Part shown: piece after piece, positions 24,241 to 32,589 of the stretch
Position numbering within the stretch: position 1 is the stretch's first letter
How the letters are laid out: each line of letters begins with the position of its first letter
From: Rhodospirillales bacterium
GTDB taxonomy: Bacteria > Pseudomonadota > Alphaproteobacteria > UBA828
Assembly: GCA_028818565.1 (NCBI GenBank)
Contig: JAPPNV010000443.1
Location: 1 to 35,827, forward strand
Direction of reading: 5' to 3'
Length of the DNA stretch: 35,827 bases
The notes under the pieces: model-generated
The model's database searches: none
Told to the model about the DNA's origin: nothing
Seen by the model: the letters and a program-made list of their open reading frames with translations, nothing else
Program-made: the position numbers and the translations under genes

Positions 24241-25023
24241 CTAAGTCCTAAGGCTGCCAGCCCGCATCGGCATTTCTGCAATTGCTGAGATGCAATCTTC
24301 GCACTGGCAAGACCATGGATCGTGAAACTCTAGTGTAAAGAGCAGTCGACTCAATATTTGAAGAGCCCACACGTTGAGCTTTCCCCTTTCTACCTTTGCG
24401 ACGAAAAATCGGTAGTCGAGTACAGCACCATATGGGATTTTCTTTTCATCATCCGAAAGGGCAGGCATACACTCGATATACTCTGGGGGGTGGCGACTCT
24501 CGTCTGCCAAGTACTGGTTACAATTTATCGGAAGCGAATGCGGCAGAATTTGTTCTGTGTGTAGGTAATATAGGCCACGCACTATTTTCCACACCACACG
24601 AGTTATCTTGGCGCCATCTTGACGCTTTATTATTTTTCCCTGAGGTAGAAAAAGGCCACTAGGACGAGACTCGAACTCGTCAAGTACACTGAAAACACGT
24701 TTCTTGTTGGGCAAGTGACTGTCAATATCCGCGATAGCCTTGTCGAATACAGCGTCTCCCGCTTCTGAGCCCCGCACAAACGGGACAATACTCGAAACAA
24801 AATACTCTTCATCGCTCTGGTAGTGCTGGTTGCAACTGCCGTGAACGGGAATTGTGACCAGCTGGCTAGGATTACACTTTTTCCGGATTATCGGAGCGAA
24901 CAGCGCTCTTGGCGGGCAATGATCCCTACTGACTGGCTCTGAAAGTGGATGACCACACAAGTAGCAGTGCGTGTGCCCATCCTGGCGGGAGCTTCTACTC
25001 TTGGCAGAATCAGAATCCTTCAT
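24241..25023 (-). CDS. HNH-like zinc-motif protein, low-GC insert
   Basis: A protein of 260 residues with an N-terminal HNH-endonuclease-like zinc motif: Cys20-x-x-Cys23 in HCYLCGHPL, SRDHCPPRALFAP (cf. DHxPPKxLF), and HGSCNQHYQSDEEYF (cf. CNxxxSxDEEYF). A second cysteine group, CQCEDC, is near the C-terminus. Such proteins are common in defence loci and integrated elements, but many are uncharacterised; nuclease activity is inferred. The ATG at 25023 is chosen because the conserved part starts soon after and an AAAGG lies upstream; the track's start at 25158 adds 45 residues of unlikely sequence. Base composition is clearly AT-richer than all neighbours, with different codon use, and the gene lies just beyond the 3' end of a tRNA gene, so horizontal transfer is likely. 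Confidence 0.7.
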   Translation of the reverse strand: MKDSDSAKSRSSRQDGHTHCYLCGHPLSEPVSRDHCPPRALFAPIIRKKCNPSQLVTIPVHGSCNQHYQSDEEYFVSSIVPFVRGSEAGDAVFDKAIADIDSHLPNKKRVFSVLDEFESRPSGLFLPQGKIIKRQDGAKITRVVWKIVRGLYYLHTEQILPHSLPINCNQYLADESRHPPEYIECMPALSDDEKKIPYGAVLDYRFFVAKVERGKLNVWALQILSRLLFTLEFHDPWSCQCEDCISAIAEMPMRAGSLRT

Positions 25024-25176
25024 GCTGCCCTTTCCATTAGTGTTGCGAGGCAGTGCATCGTACCGGCGGGCAGTGAGTCTCCAAGGTTTGCCGGCAAGGG
25101 TAGGGGAACCGAAGCGGATCGTTTTGCCAACTAAACCGGAAACATTCTTGATAATCAATATGTTAACAAAAATGCA

Positions 25177-25251
25177 TGGTGACCCCTACGGGAATTGAAC
25201 CCGTGTCTCCACCTTGAAAGAGTGGTGTCCTAACCTCTAGACGAAGGGGTC
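25177..25251 (-). tRNA. tRNA-Glu (anticodon TTC)
   Basis: Read on the minus strand this folds as a complete tRNA. Acceptor arms GACCCCT and AGGGGTC pair perfectly. The D-arm contains AGAGGTTAGGA. The anticodon stem CCACT/GGTGG (with a G-T pair) encloses the loop CTTTCAA, giving anticodon TTC. The T-arm is ACGGG TTCAATT CCCGT. Discriminator A is followed by an encoded CCA. Length is 75 with CCA. The adjacent lower-coordinate DNA (its 3' side) is an AT-rich insert. Confidence 0.96.
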
Positions 25252-25304
25252 GCCGCAATGAACCGCGCCATGTAGCGCGCAGGGTGCCTCGGAATCAAGG
25301 GCGA

Positions 25305-27113
25305 TCACGGGTCCGATGGCGGCGGGGCGGGGGCGCCGTCGTCGATGTGAAGCTCGACCGCCCGGGTGCCCCGGCGGCGATCAAGCCGGAGCCGGCCCGC
25401 CAGGTGGAACGGATGCTCCGCGCCCGCCAGCAGCGCATGGCCGAGCGCGCTGTCGGCAGCGCGGAAGGCGATGCCCTTGAGCCGCTTGCCCGAGCGGCCC
25501 GCAAGCTGGCAGCGCACGTGGCCCCGGCCCACGATATCGGCGCGCAGCAGCTGGGCGCCGGCAATGGCGAAGCGGGGTTCCGGGTTTCCCGCGCCGTAGG
25601 GGCCGGCTGCCTCCAGCATCTCGAGCAGGTCCGCCGTCGCGCCTTCGACGCCGAGCGCGCCATCGAGGCCGAGGGTCGGGGCCCGGGCGGCCTCGTCTGC
25701 GTCCGCGCCCAGGCATTGATGCAGGAAATCCTCCAGCGGCGAGAGCTTCGCTCGCTCGACGGTGAAGCCCGCCGCCATCGGGTGGCCGCCGCCGTTGACC
25801 AGCAGGTCCGCCTGGCGCGCGGCGGTGATGGCTGCGCCGATATCGACGCCCGGCACCGAGCGGCACGAGGCCTTGCCGATGCCGCCCGCGCCATCCTCCC
25901 AGGCGACGACGACCGCCGGCCGGTTGTAGCGCTCCTTGAGCCGGCTCGCGACGATGCCGATGACGCCGGCGTGCCAGCGCTCGTCGTGGGCCAGGACCAG
26001 GGGCGCCGACGCAGGCGTGCCGCCGCCTGCCGTCTCCACCTGCTCGATGGCCTCCTCCAGCACCGCCTGCTCGATCGCCTGGCGCTCGCGGTTGAGGGCG
26101 TCGAGATGGCGGGCGATCTCCGACGCCTCCGAGTCGTCCTCGGTCGTCATCAGGCGCGCGCCCAGACTGGCCTCTCCCACCCGGCCGCCGGCGTTGACGC
26201 GCGGCCCCAGGATGAAGCCCAGGTGGTAGACCCCCGGCGGCTCCTCCAGCCCGGCGACATCGCCGAGCGCCCTGAGCCCCACGTTGCGGCGCTGGCGCAT
26301 CATCGTGAGCCCCTGGCGCACGAAGGCGCGGTTGACGCCGGTGAGCGGCACCACGTCGCAGACGGTGCCGAGCGCCACCAGGTCGAGCCATTGCCGGAGG
26401 TCCGGCTCCGCCCGCTCGCGGTACCAGCCTGCCTCGCGCAAGTGCCGGTTGAGCCCCACGACGAGGAGGAAGGCCACGCCCACGGCGGCGAGCTGGCGGT
26501 GCGGGCTCGCGTCATCCAGCCGGTTGGGGTCGATCACGGCGCATGCTTGCGGCAGCCGCGCCTCGGCCACGTGATGGTCGACCACGATCACGTCGAGTCC
26601 GGCGTCGGCGGCGTCTTCGAGCGCGTCGAAGGCGCTGATGCCGCAATCGACCGTGACGACCACCTTCACGTCCTGCGCCGCGAGTATGCGCATGGCGGCG
26701 GCGTTCGGGCCGTAGCCCTCGCGCAGGCGGTCGGGGATGTAGATGGTCGGCGCCTCGGCGACGGCCTCGAAGAATCGGCTGAGCAGCGCGGCCGAGGTCG
26801 CGCCGTCCACGTCGTAGTCGCCGAAGATCGCAATCTTCTCGCCCGCCTCCAGCGCGCGGGCGATTCGTGCGATGGCCCGCTCCATGTCCTTGAGGTGGAG
26901 CGGGTCGGGCAGGAGCCGGCGCAGCGTCGGGTCGAGGTAGTCCGGCGCGTCGTCCGCCGCGATGCCGCGGGCCGCGAGCACGCGCCCGACCAGCTCCGGC
27001 ACCTCGATGGCCTGGGCGAGCGAGAGGCCGGCCATCGAATCGTCGAGCCTTGCGCGCCAGCGCTTGCCGAGCAGCGACCGCTCGACCCCGAGCATCGCCG
27101 CCCCGTCGCTCAT
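25305..27113 (-). CDS. recJ: Single-stranded-DNA-specific exonuclease RecJ
   Basis: The 5'-3' single-strand DNA exonuclease of recombination and mismatch repair, 602 residues, cytosolic. The DHH-family catalytic motifs are clear: GDYDVDGATSAAL near residue 100, VDCGISAFDAL, VVDHHVAEA, and the DHHA1-domain motif NGGGHPMAAGF near residue 435. The N-terminus LGVERSLLGKRWRARL is typical of alphaproteobacterial RecJ. I use the ATG at 27113; a TTG at 27134 right after the glpX stop would add seven residues, and neither has a strong ribosome-binding site, so translation is probably coupled to glpX. The order hom-glpX-recJ is common in alphaproteobacteria. Confidence 0.96.
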   Translation of the reverse strand: MSDGAAMLGVERSLLGKRWRARLDDSMAGLSLAQAIEVPELVGRVLAARGIAADDAPDYLDPTLRRLLPDPLHLKDMERAIARIARALEAGEKIAIFGDYDVDGATSAALLSRFFEAVAEAPTIYIPDRLREGYGPNAAAMRILAAQDVKVVVTVDCGISAFDALEDAADAGLDVIVVDHHVAEARLPQACAVIDPNRLDDASPHRQLAAVGVAFLLVVGLNRHLREAGWYRERAEPDLRQWLDLVALGTVCDVVPLTGVNRAFVRQGLTMMRQRRNVGLRALGDVAGLEEPPGVYHLGFILGPRVNAGGRVGEASLGARLMTTEDDSEASEIARHLDALNRERQAIEQAVLEEAIEQVETAGGGTPASAPLVLAHDERWHAGVIGIVASRLKERYNRPAVVVAWEDGAGGIGKASCRSVPGVDIGAAITAARQADLLVNGGGHPMAAGFTVERAKLSPLEDFLHQCLGADADEAARAPTLGLDGALGVEGATADLLEMLEAAGPYGAGNPEPRFAIAGAQLLRADIVGRGHVRCQLAGRSGKRLKGIAFRAADSALGHALLAGAEHPFHLAGRLRLDRRRGTRAVELHIDDGAPAPPPSDP

Positions 27114-27134
27114 CGAGTCAGGCGCCGGCGCCAA

Positions 27135-28121
27135 TCACGCGCCGATTCGCTCGGGCGCGCGGGAGAAATCGTGCTCGGCTTCGATCATGCGCAGGGTGCC
27201 GGTGCGCGAGCGCATCACGACCGAGCTGGTTCGCGCGCCGTGGGGGAGGCGCGAGACGCCGCGCAGCATCGCGCCGTCCGTCACGCCGGTCGCGCAGAAC
27301 ATCACGTCGCCGCCGGCAAGCTCGTGCAGGCTGTACTTGCGGCTCAAGTCAGTGACGCCCATCGCCCGCGCGCGCCGCTTCTCGTCGTCGTTGCGGAAGA
27401 CCAGCCGGCCCATCATCTGGCCGCCGATGCAGCGGAGCGCTGCGGCGGCGAGCACCCCTTCGGGCGCACCGCCGATCCCCATGTAGATGTCGACGGTGCG
27501 GTTGAGCCGCGTGGTCGCGATCACGCCTGCGACGTCACCGTCCCGGATCAGCTGGATGCGGGCGCTGGTCTCGCGCACCTTGGCGATCAGCTCCTCGTGC
27601 CGGGGCCGGTCCAGGATCAGCACGGTCAGCTCGTTGACGTCGCAGTCCTTCGCCTTGGCAAGCTTGGCCAGCGTCGTGGCCGGCGGGTCGTCGAGATCGA
27701 TCAGCTCGTCCGGCAGCCCGTCGCCGACCGCGATCTTGTCCATGTAAGTGTCCGGCGCGGCGAGGAAGCCGCCTTTCTCCGCCATCGCCAGCACGGCGAG
27801 CGCGTTGGGGCCGCCGGTGGCGCAGATGGTGGTGCCTTCGAGCGGGTCGAGCGCGACGTCGAGGCTGGGCCCCTTGCCGGTGCCCACGCTCTCGCCGATG
27901 AAGAGCATCGGCGCCTCGTCCCGCTCGCCTTCGCCGATCACCACCGTGCCGTCGATGTCGAGCGCGTTGAGGCCGCGCCGCATGGCATCGACGGCGGCCT
28001 GGTCGGCGGCGATCTCGTCGCCCCGGCCGATCAACCGGGCCGCCGCGCGGGCCGCAGCCTCGGTCACGCGCACCGCGTCCAGCGCCAGGTTCCGGTCGAG
28101 GGAGATCGTCGCCGCTGCCAT
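27135..28121 (-). CDS. glpX: Class II fructose-1,6-bisphosphatase GlpX
   Basis: A metal-dependent fructose-1,6-bisphosphatase of 328 residues, for gluconeogenesis (class II, GlpX type; some relatives also use sedoheptulose bisphosphate). Family motifs include VIGEGERDEAPML, DVALDPLEGTT for metal binding, and MGIGGAPEGVLAAAALRC. Length is normal. The ATG at 28121 has a good AGGGGG site that lies partly over the end of hom, nine bases upstream. It is part of the hom-glpX-recJ run and is probably co-transcribed. Confidence 0.96.
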   Translation of the reverse strand: MAAATISLDRNLALDAVRVTEAAARAAARLIGRGDEIAADQAAVDAMRRGLNALDIDGTVVIGEGERDEAPMLFIGESVGTGKGPSLDVALDPLEGTTICATGGPNALAVLAMAEKGGFLAAPDTYMDKIAVGDGLPDELIDLDDPPATTLAKLAKAKDCDVNELTVLILDRPRHEELIAKVRETSARIQLIRDGDVAGVIATTRLNRTVDIYMGIGGAPEGVLAAAALRCIGGQMMGRLVFRNDDEKRRARAMGVTDLSRKYSLHELAGGDVMFCATGVTDGAMLRGVSRLPHGARTSSVVMRSRTGTLRMIEAEHDFSRAPERIGA

Positions 28122-28130
28122 TGACGCCCC

Positions 28131-29438
28131 CTAAAACGCTTCGATCCGGATCATGCGCGGCGGCTCCAGCACCGGTTCGAGGCGGTCGATGGCGGCGAGT
28201 GCGCTCACCACCGCCGCCTCCTGCGCCTCGTGGGTGGTGAGCACCACGGGCACCAGCTCGCCGGGGTTCCGTCCGCGCTGCAGCATGGCCTCCACGGAGA
28301 CCTGCTCGTCGCGCAGGCAGGCGGCGATGCCGGCGATCACGCCCGGCTTGTCCACCACCATCAGGCGAATGTAGTAGGCGCCGACGTGGCGGTCCATGGG
28401 CTTCGCCGCGGGCCGGGCCGTGCCCGCAGCGGCGGCGGGGAAGGCCGGCATGATCTGCCCGCGCGCGATATCCACGAGGTCGGCGACCACTGCCGATGCG
28501 GTCGGCCCGGCACCGGCGCCGGGGCCTTCGAACAGCGCGCTGCCGATCCGGTCGCCCTCCGCCACAACGGCGTTGAAGACGCCGTCCACGCGGGCGATGG
28601 GCGCCGTCTCGCGGATCATGCAGGGATGCACGCGTTGAGTGACCGCTATCTCGTCGGCGCGGGCGATTCCCAGGAGCTTGACCCGGTAGCCGAGCTCGAT
28701 GGCGAAGCCGATGTCGAGCGCGCTGACGTGGCGAATGCCCTCGACGTGCACGGCGTCGAAGTCGACCGGGCAGCCGAACACGACGCTGGTGAGAATCGCG
28801 AGCTTGTGCGCGGCGTCGATCCCGTCGATGTCGGTGGAGGGATCGGCCTCAGCGTAGCCCAGCTCCTGTGCTTCCCGCAGCACGGAGTCGAAATCGCGCG
28901 CCTGGCCGGCCTGCACGGATTCGTGCATCGCCGTCATGATGTAGTTGCAGGTGCCGTTCAGGATGCCGTAGACGCCGCCGATCCGGTTGCCCGCGAGGCC
29001 CTCGCGCAGCGCCTTGACGATGGGGATGCCGCCGGCGACCGCGGCCTCGTAGCCGAGGTGGCGCTCCGCCTGCAGGGCGGCGTCGGCGAGCGCCGCGCCG
29101 TGATGGGCGAGCAGGGCCTTGTTGGCGGTCACCAGGTGCTTGCCGTTGGCGAAGGCGGCCTCGGAGAGTGCCCGCGCGATCCCCTCCGAGCCGCCGATCA
29201 GCTCGACCACGACATCGACGGCGGGGTGGGCGGCAAGCTCCCGGGCATCGTCCCGCCAGTCGAGACCGTCGAGCGAGACCCCCCGATCCTTGCCCCTGTC
29301 GCGCGATGAGACCGCAACCGCCTCGATCCGCCGCCCCGTGCGTTGCTCCAGCAGCGCGGCATTGTCGCGCAGCAGCGCGAGCACGCCGCAGCCGACCGTG
29401 CCCAGCCCGGCGATGCCGATTCGTAGCGGCTCAGGCAT
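28131..29438 (-). CDS. hom: Homoserine dehydrogenase with C-terminal ACT domain
   Basis: A 435-residue enzyme that reduces aspartate semialdehyde to homoserine for threonine and methionine synthesis. The NAD(P) motif GLGTVGCG is near the N-terminus, ANKALLAHHG follows, and the catalytic region has EADPSTDIDGIDAAHKLAIL. From about residue 350 to the end there is an ACT domain (YYIRLMVVDKPGVIAGIAA), which in this family allows feedback control by threonine. ATG start at 29438; the Shine-Dalgarno is weak (AAAGAAG). The 197 bases before it hold no aminotransferase gene, though one often precedes hom in related genomes; a lipoprotein gene is there instead. Confidence 0.97.
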   Translation of the reverse strand: MPEPLRIGIAGLGTVGCGVLALLRDNAALLEQRTGRRIEAVAVSSRDRGKDRGVSLDGLDWRDDARELAAHPAVDVVVELIGGSEGIARALSEAAFANGKHLVTANKALLAHHGAALADAALQAERHLGYEAAVAGGIPIVKALREGLAGNRIGGVYGILNGTCNYIMTAMHESVQAGQARDFDSVLREAQELGYAEADPSTDIDGIDAAHKLAILTSVVFGCPVDFDAVHVEGIRHVSALDIGFAIELGYRVKLLGIARADEIAVTQRVHPCMIRETAPIARVDGVFNAVVAEGDRIGSALFEGPGAGAGPTASAVVADLVDIARGQIMPAFPAAAAGTARPAAKPMDRHVGAYYIRLMVVDKPGVIAGIAACLRDEQVSVEAMLQRGRNPGELVPVVLTTHEAQEAAVVSALAAIDRLEPVLEPPRMIRIEAF

Positions 29439-29635
29439 AGGGGTGTTCTTCTTTCGGGTTGGTTCTTGGCGTCGGGTGAGCGCGGGCGGTCGATGTCCGG
29501 CCGCCCGGTATACCGCGAGTGCGACGGGTCACGACAGGGGAGGGGTCCCGGAGAGCCGCTTGGGAAGCGAATGGTGCGGCACGCCGGCGGCTGCCGGCGC
29601 GCCGTTTGTGCGGGCGAGCGAGACGCCTGGCAGGA

Positions 29636-30076
29636 TCATCCGCCGTTCGTCGGTGCAGGCTCCGTCGGCTCCTCCGCCGGCTTGTACACCGCCCGGACCT
29701 GCATCATCGACTCTTCCGAATCCACGCGCGCACGAAGCTCCTCGGCCGTGTGCTGCGCCTTCTCGCGGTCCGCCACGAGGCCGGCCGTCAGCTGGACGCG
29801 CTCATCCGCGCTCGAAACGGCAGGCGTCTCTGTCGGCACTTCGCTGAGGGAGCGATAGGAGTCGTCGGCGGACACGCCATCGCTGCCGAAGATTTCGTCG
29901 TCGTCCTCGACATAGCTGAACAGGTCGCCGATGTAGTCGGTCGTGTCCTCGATCGCCGTGCATCCGGTCACGAGGAGGCCGAGAGCGACCGGCCCGATCG
30001 CGAGGAGCGCCAGCGGCCTCATTCGCTGCCGCCTGAGAGTGCGCGTGATCCTCTGTTGGCCCTGGGAATCCTGCAT
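29636..30076 (-). CDS. Small predicted lipoprotein, unknown function
   Basis: A 146-residue protein with a lipoprotein signal: basic N-terminus (TRTLRRQRMRPL), hydrophobic core LALLAIGPVALGLL, and lipobox LVTGC with Cys39 as the lipidated residue. The mature part is acidic (YIGDLFSYVEDDDEIFG) and then becomes a helix-forming, Glu/Ala/Arg-rich stretch. No known domain is recognised. The ATG at 30076 is preferred because of a strong AGGAGA eight bases upstream; an internal Met at 30022 would give a shorter signal peptide and is also possible. It is divergent from phaC, and its 3' end lies 197 bases before hom. Probably anchored in the inner or outer membrane facing the periplasm. Confidence 0.7.
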   Translation of the reverse strand: MQDSQGQQRITRTLRRQRMRPLALLAIGPVALGLLVTGCTAIEDTTDYIGDLFSYVEDDDEIFGSDGVSADDSYRSLSEVPTETPAVSSADERVQLTAGLVADREKAQHTAEELRARVDSEESMMQVRAVYKPAEEPTEPAPTNGG

Positions 30077-30121
30077 GGGGCGTTCTCCTGGTTGGCTGGC
30101 AATGCCCTGCAACCGCCAGCA

Positions 30122-30150
30122 TTGAGATCGGTTCGACTCGTCAGTAGCAT
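30122..30150 (+). promoter_or_regulatory. Possible phaC promoter
   Basis: TTGAGA (30122-30127) and TAGCAT (30145-30150) are separated by 17 bases in the gap between the divergent lipoprotein and phaC genes, about 85 bases before the phaC ATG. The local sequence is AT-richer than average. Both hexamers are imperfect, so this is a moderate call. Confidence 0.4.
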
Positions 30151-30234
30151 ATACGCAATTCCGATCATTCGCATTTGGCGGGTGGCGGCCGGCAGGCGCG
30201 CTCGTCAAACCACTCCACACGGACCCGGCTCACG

Positions 30235-32028
30235 ATGCCTGACGACTCCCCCGCCGCAGACGCGACGGAACACGACACGGCCGACCAACTTGCCGCCATT
30301 GCGCAGCAGAGCCAGCGAATCGCAGCGCGCTTCCTGAGCGGGCAGGGCGCGTCCGGCGCCGGGATGGCTACCGACCCGCTCAACCTGAGCGCTGCCCTGG
30401 GGGCGATGGCGCGGAGCCTGGCCGACGACCCCTCGCCGCTGATCGACGCTCAGATCAAGTGGTGGGACGGCTATCTCAGGCTATGGCAGCAGGGCGCGCA
30501 GCGGCTTGGAGGCGAAGAGCCGGCCGAGCCAGTGGCCGTGCCCGAGCCCGACGACCGGCGCTTTCGCGATCCTGCCTGGACCGAGAGCTGGGTCTTCGAT
30601 CACCTGAAGCAGTCGTACCTGCTGACCGCCGCCTGCATGCAGTCGGCGGTGGGGAACCTGAGCGGCCTCGACGAGAGGGACGCTGCCAAGCTCGCCTTCT
30701 ACACGCGCCAATTCGTCGATGCGCTCGCGCCGACCAATTTCCTCGCCACCAACCCGGCGGCACTCAGGGAGACCGCCGAGACCAGCGGCGAAAACTTGTT
30801 AAGGGGCCTGCGCAACGTGCTCGACGACCTGGAGCGCAACGAGGGCCGGTTCGCGCCGCGCATGTCGGACGAGGACCACTTCACCCTGGGCGAGACCATC
30901 GCCACGACGCCCGGAAAGGTGGTGTTCCAGAACGAGCTGATGCAGCTGATCCAGTACGCGCCGAGCACAGAGACGGTATTTCGCCGGCCGCTCCTCATCG
31001 TGCCGCCCTGGATCAACAAGTATTACGTGCTCGATCTCAGGCCGAAGAACTCGTTCGTCAGGTGGGCGCTTTCCAAGGGCTATACGGTCTTCGTGATCTC
31101 ATGGGTCAACCCGGACGAGCGCCTCGCTGAGAAGACCTTCGAGGATTACATGGTCGAGGGCCCGCTGGCGGCGCTGGATGCGATCGAGCAGGCGACGGGC
31201 GAGCGCGATGTCGCGGCGATCGGCTACTGCCTGGGCGGCACGCTGACGGCGGCGACGCTGGCTTACCTGGCGGCGCGGGGCGACAAGCGGATCAGGAGCG
31301 CGACCTTCTTCGCCTCCCTCGTCGATTTCGCCGAGCCCGGCGAGCTCGGCGTCTTCATCGACGATGCCCAGCTCGAGTCGCTGGAGGCCATGATGGCGGA
31401 GCAGGGCTATCTCGACGGCCGTCACATGGCGACGACCTTCAACATGCTGCGGGCCAACGACCTGATCTGGTCATTCGTGGTCAACAACTACCTGCTCGGC
31501 CGCGAGCCGCTGCCCTTCGACCTGCTCTTCTGGAACGCGGATTCGACCCGGATGCCGGTGGCGATGCACGGCTACTACCTGCGCAAGATGTATCAGGAGA
31601 ACCTGCTGACGCAGCCGGAGGGCCTGAGCCTCGCCGGCGTGCCGATCGACCTCGGCCGCATCGACATCCCGACCTATATCGTGGCGACGCGGGAGGACCA
31701 CATCGCGCCGTGGCAGTCCTGCTTCGCCGCCTGCGGGCTCTACCGGGGGCAGCGCCGCTTCGTGCTCGGCGCCTCCGGCCATATCGCCGGCATCATCAAC
31801 CCGCCGGCGGCCGGCAAGTACGGCTATTGGACCGGCCCGGTCCTCGAGTCGCAGGACGCCGACGCGTGGCTCACCGCCGCCGAGCACCGCGAGGGCTCGT
31901 GGTGGGACGACTGGCACGCCTGGCAGCGCCGCCGCGCCGGCGGCAAGAAGGTGCCGGCGCGGTCGCCCGGCGACGGTGCGCTCAGGCCGATCGAGGACGC
32001 ACCGGGCGTCTACGTCCTGGCCGGGTAG
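30235..32028 (+). CDS. phaC: Class I poly(3-hydroxyalkanoate) synthase PhaC
   Basis: The polymerase that joins (R)-3-hydroxyacyl-CoA units into intracellular polyhydroxyalkanoate granules. 597 residues, the size of class I single-subunit synthases. The lipase-like box is IGYCLGGTL with catalytic Cys332; the partners are Asp488 in TREDHIAPW and His516 in GASGHIAGIINPP. The N-terminal domain with FDHLKQSYLL and the PPWINKYYVLDL strand are typical. I start at the ATG at 30235 (MPDDSP); the track's extra 20 residues from 30175 look like leader. No phaA, phaB or phasin gene is next to it. Its last 47 bases overlap, tail to tail, the gamma carbonic anhydrase gene. Confidence 0.96.
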   Translation: MPDDSPAADATEHDTADQLAAIAQQSQRIAARFLSGQGASGAGMATDPLNLSAALGAMARSLADDPSPLIDAQIKWWDGYLRLWQQGAQRLGGEEPAEPVAVPEPDDRRFRDPAWTESWVFDHLKQSYLLTAACMQSAVGNLSGLDERDAAKLAFYTRQFVDALAPTNFLATNPAALRETAETSGENLLRGLRNVLDDLERNEGRFAPRMSDEDHFTLGETIATTPGKVVFQNELMQLIQYAPSTETVFRRPLLIVPPWINKYYVLDLRPKNSFVRWALSKGYTVFVISWVNPDERLAEKTFEDYMVEGPLAALDAIEQATGERDVAAIGYCLGGTLTAATLAYLAARGDKRIRSATFFASLVDFAEPGELGVFIDDAQLESLEAMMAEQGYLDGRHMATTFNMLRANDLIWSFVVNNYLLGREPLPFDLLFWNADSTRMPVAMHGYYLRKMYQENLLTQPEGLSLAGVPIDLGRIDIPTYIVATREDHIAPWQSCFAACGLYRGQRRFVLGASGHIAGIINPPAAGKYGYWTGPVLESQDADAWLTAAEHREGSWWDDWHAWQRRRAGGKKVPARSPGDGALRPIEDAPGVYVLAG

Positions 32029-32575
32029 CCTCAGCCGCCCGCAGCGGCGGGCCCGAGGATGCCCGGTATTCGCCGGCGCGGTTGGCGTAGCGCCGGGCGA
32101 TGGTGGTGATGGTCTCGCGCTCGGCGTTGCTCACCGTGCGCACCGCCTTCGCCGGCCGGCCCATCCACATCTCGCCGCTCTTGACCCGCTTGCCCGGCGT
32201 CACCAGCGCGCCGGCGGCGACCCACGCGCCGGTCTCCACCACCGCAAAGTCCATCACGGTGGCGCCCATGCCGATCATGCAGGCGTCCTCCAGGATGCAC
32301 GCGTGCAGCAGGCACATGTGGCCCACGACCACGTCGTCTCCGATCAGCGTGGGGCCGTCGGCGGTGGCGGTGTGAATGATCGTGCCGTCCTGGACGTTGC
32401 TGCGCGCGCCCATGCGGATGTAGTTCACGTCGCCCCGCAGCACGCAATTGAACCAGATGCTCGACTTCTCTCCGAGGATGACGTCGCCGATCACGGTGCT
32501 GCCGGCTGCGACGAAGGCGCTCGGCGCCACCTGCGGCCAGCGGTGCCGATAGGGGAGCAGCAGACCGGCGGACAT
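31982..32575 (-). CDS. Gamma carbonic anhydrase-family protein
   Basis: A left-handed beta-helix (hexapeptide repeat) protein of 197 residues of the gamma carbonic anhydrase family. The repeats are clear from IGDVILGEKSSIWFNCVLRGD onwards. The three zinc-ligand histidines are present, one in TIIHTA and two in VGHMCLLHAC. The ATG at 32575 begins the usual N-terminus; the long ORF from 33289 is an argC shadow. The last 20 or so residues are Pro/Arg-rich and beyond the normal family end, because no stop occurs until inside the convergent phaC gene. It follows argC by 14 bases. Relatives may be true CO2 hydratases or complex I-associated subunits. Confidence 0.9.
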   Translation of the reverse strand: MSAGLLLPYRHRWPQVAPSAFVAAGSTVIGDVILGEKSSIWFNCVLRGDVNYIRMGARSNVQDGTIIHTATADGPTLIGDDVVVGHMCLLHACILEDACMIGMGATVMDFAVVETGAWVAAGALVTPGKRVKSGEMWMGRPAKAVRTVSNAERETITTIARRYANRAGEYRASSGPPLRAAEATRPGRRRPVRPRSA

Positions 32576-32589
32576 GGGCTCTGCTCCCG

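Noticed and set aside
25140-25176. Terminator after tRNA-Glu (TTTTTG following the encoded CCA)
   Set aside because: There is a short T-run but no stable hairpin before it other than the tRNA itself; not enough to call.
25284-28124. 946-residue plus-strand ORF
   Set aside because: Antisense shadow of recJ and glpX; its composition is typical of an antisense frame and it shows no domain.
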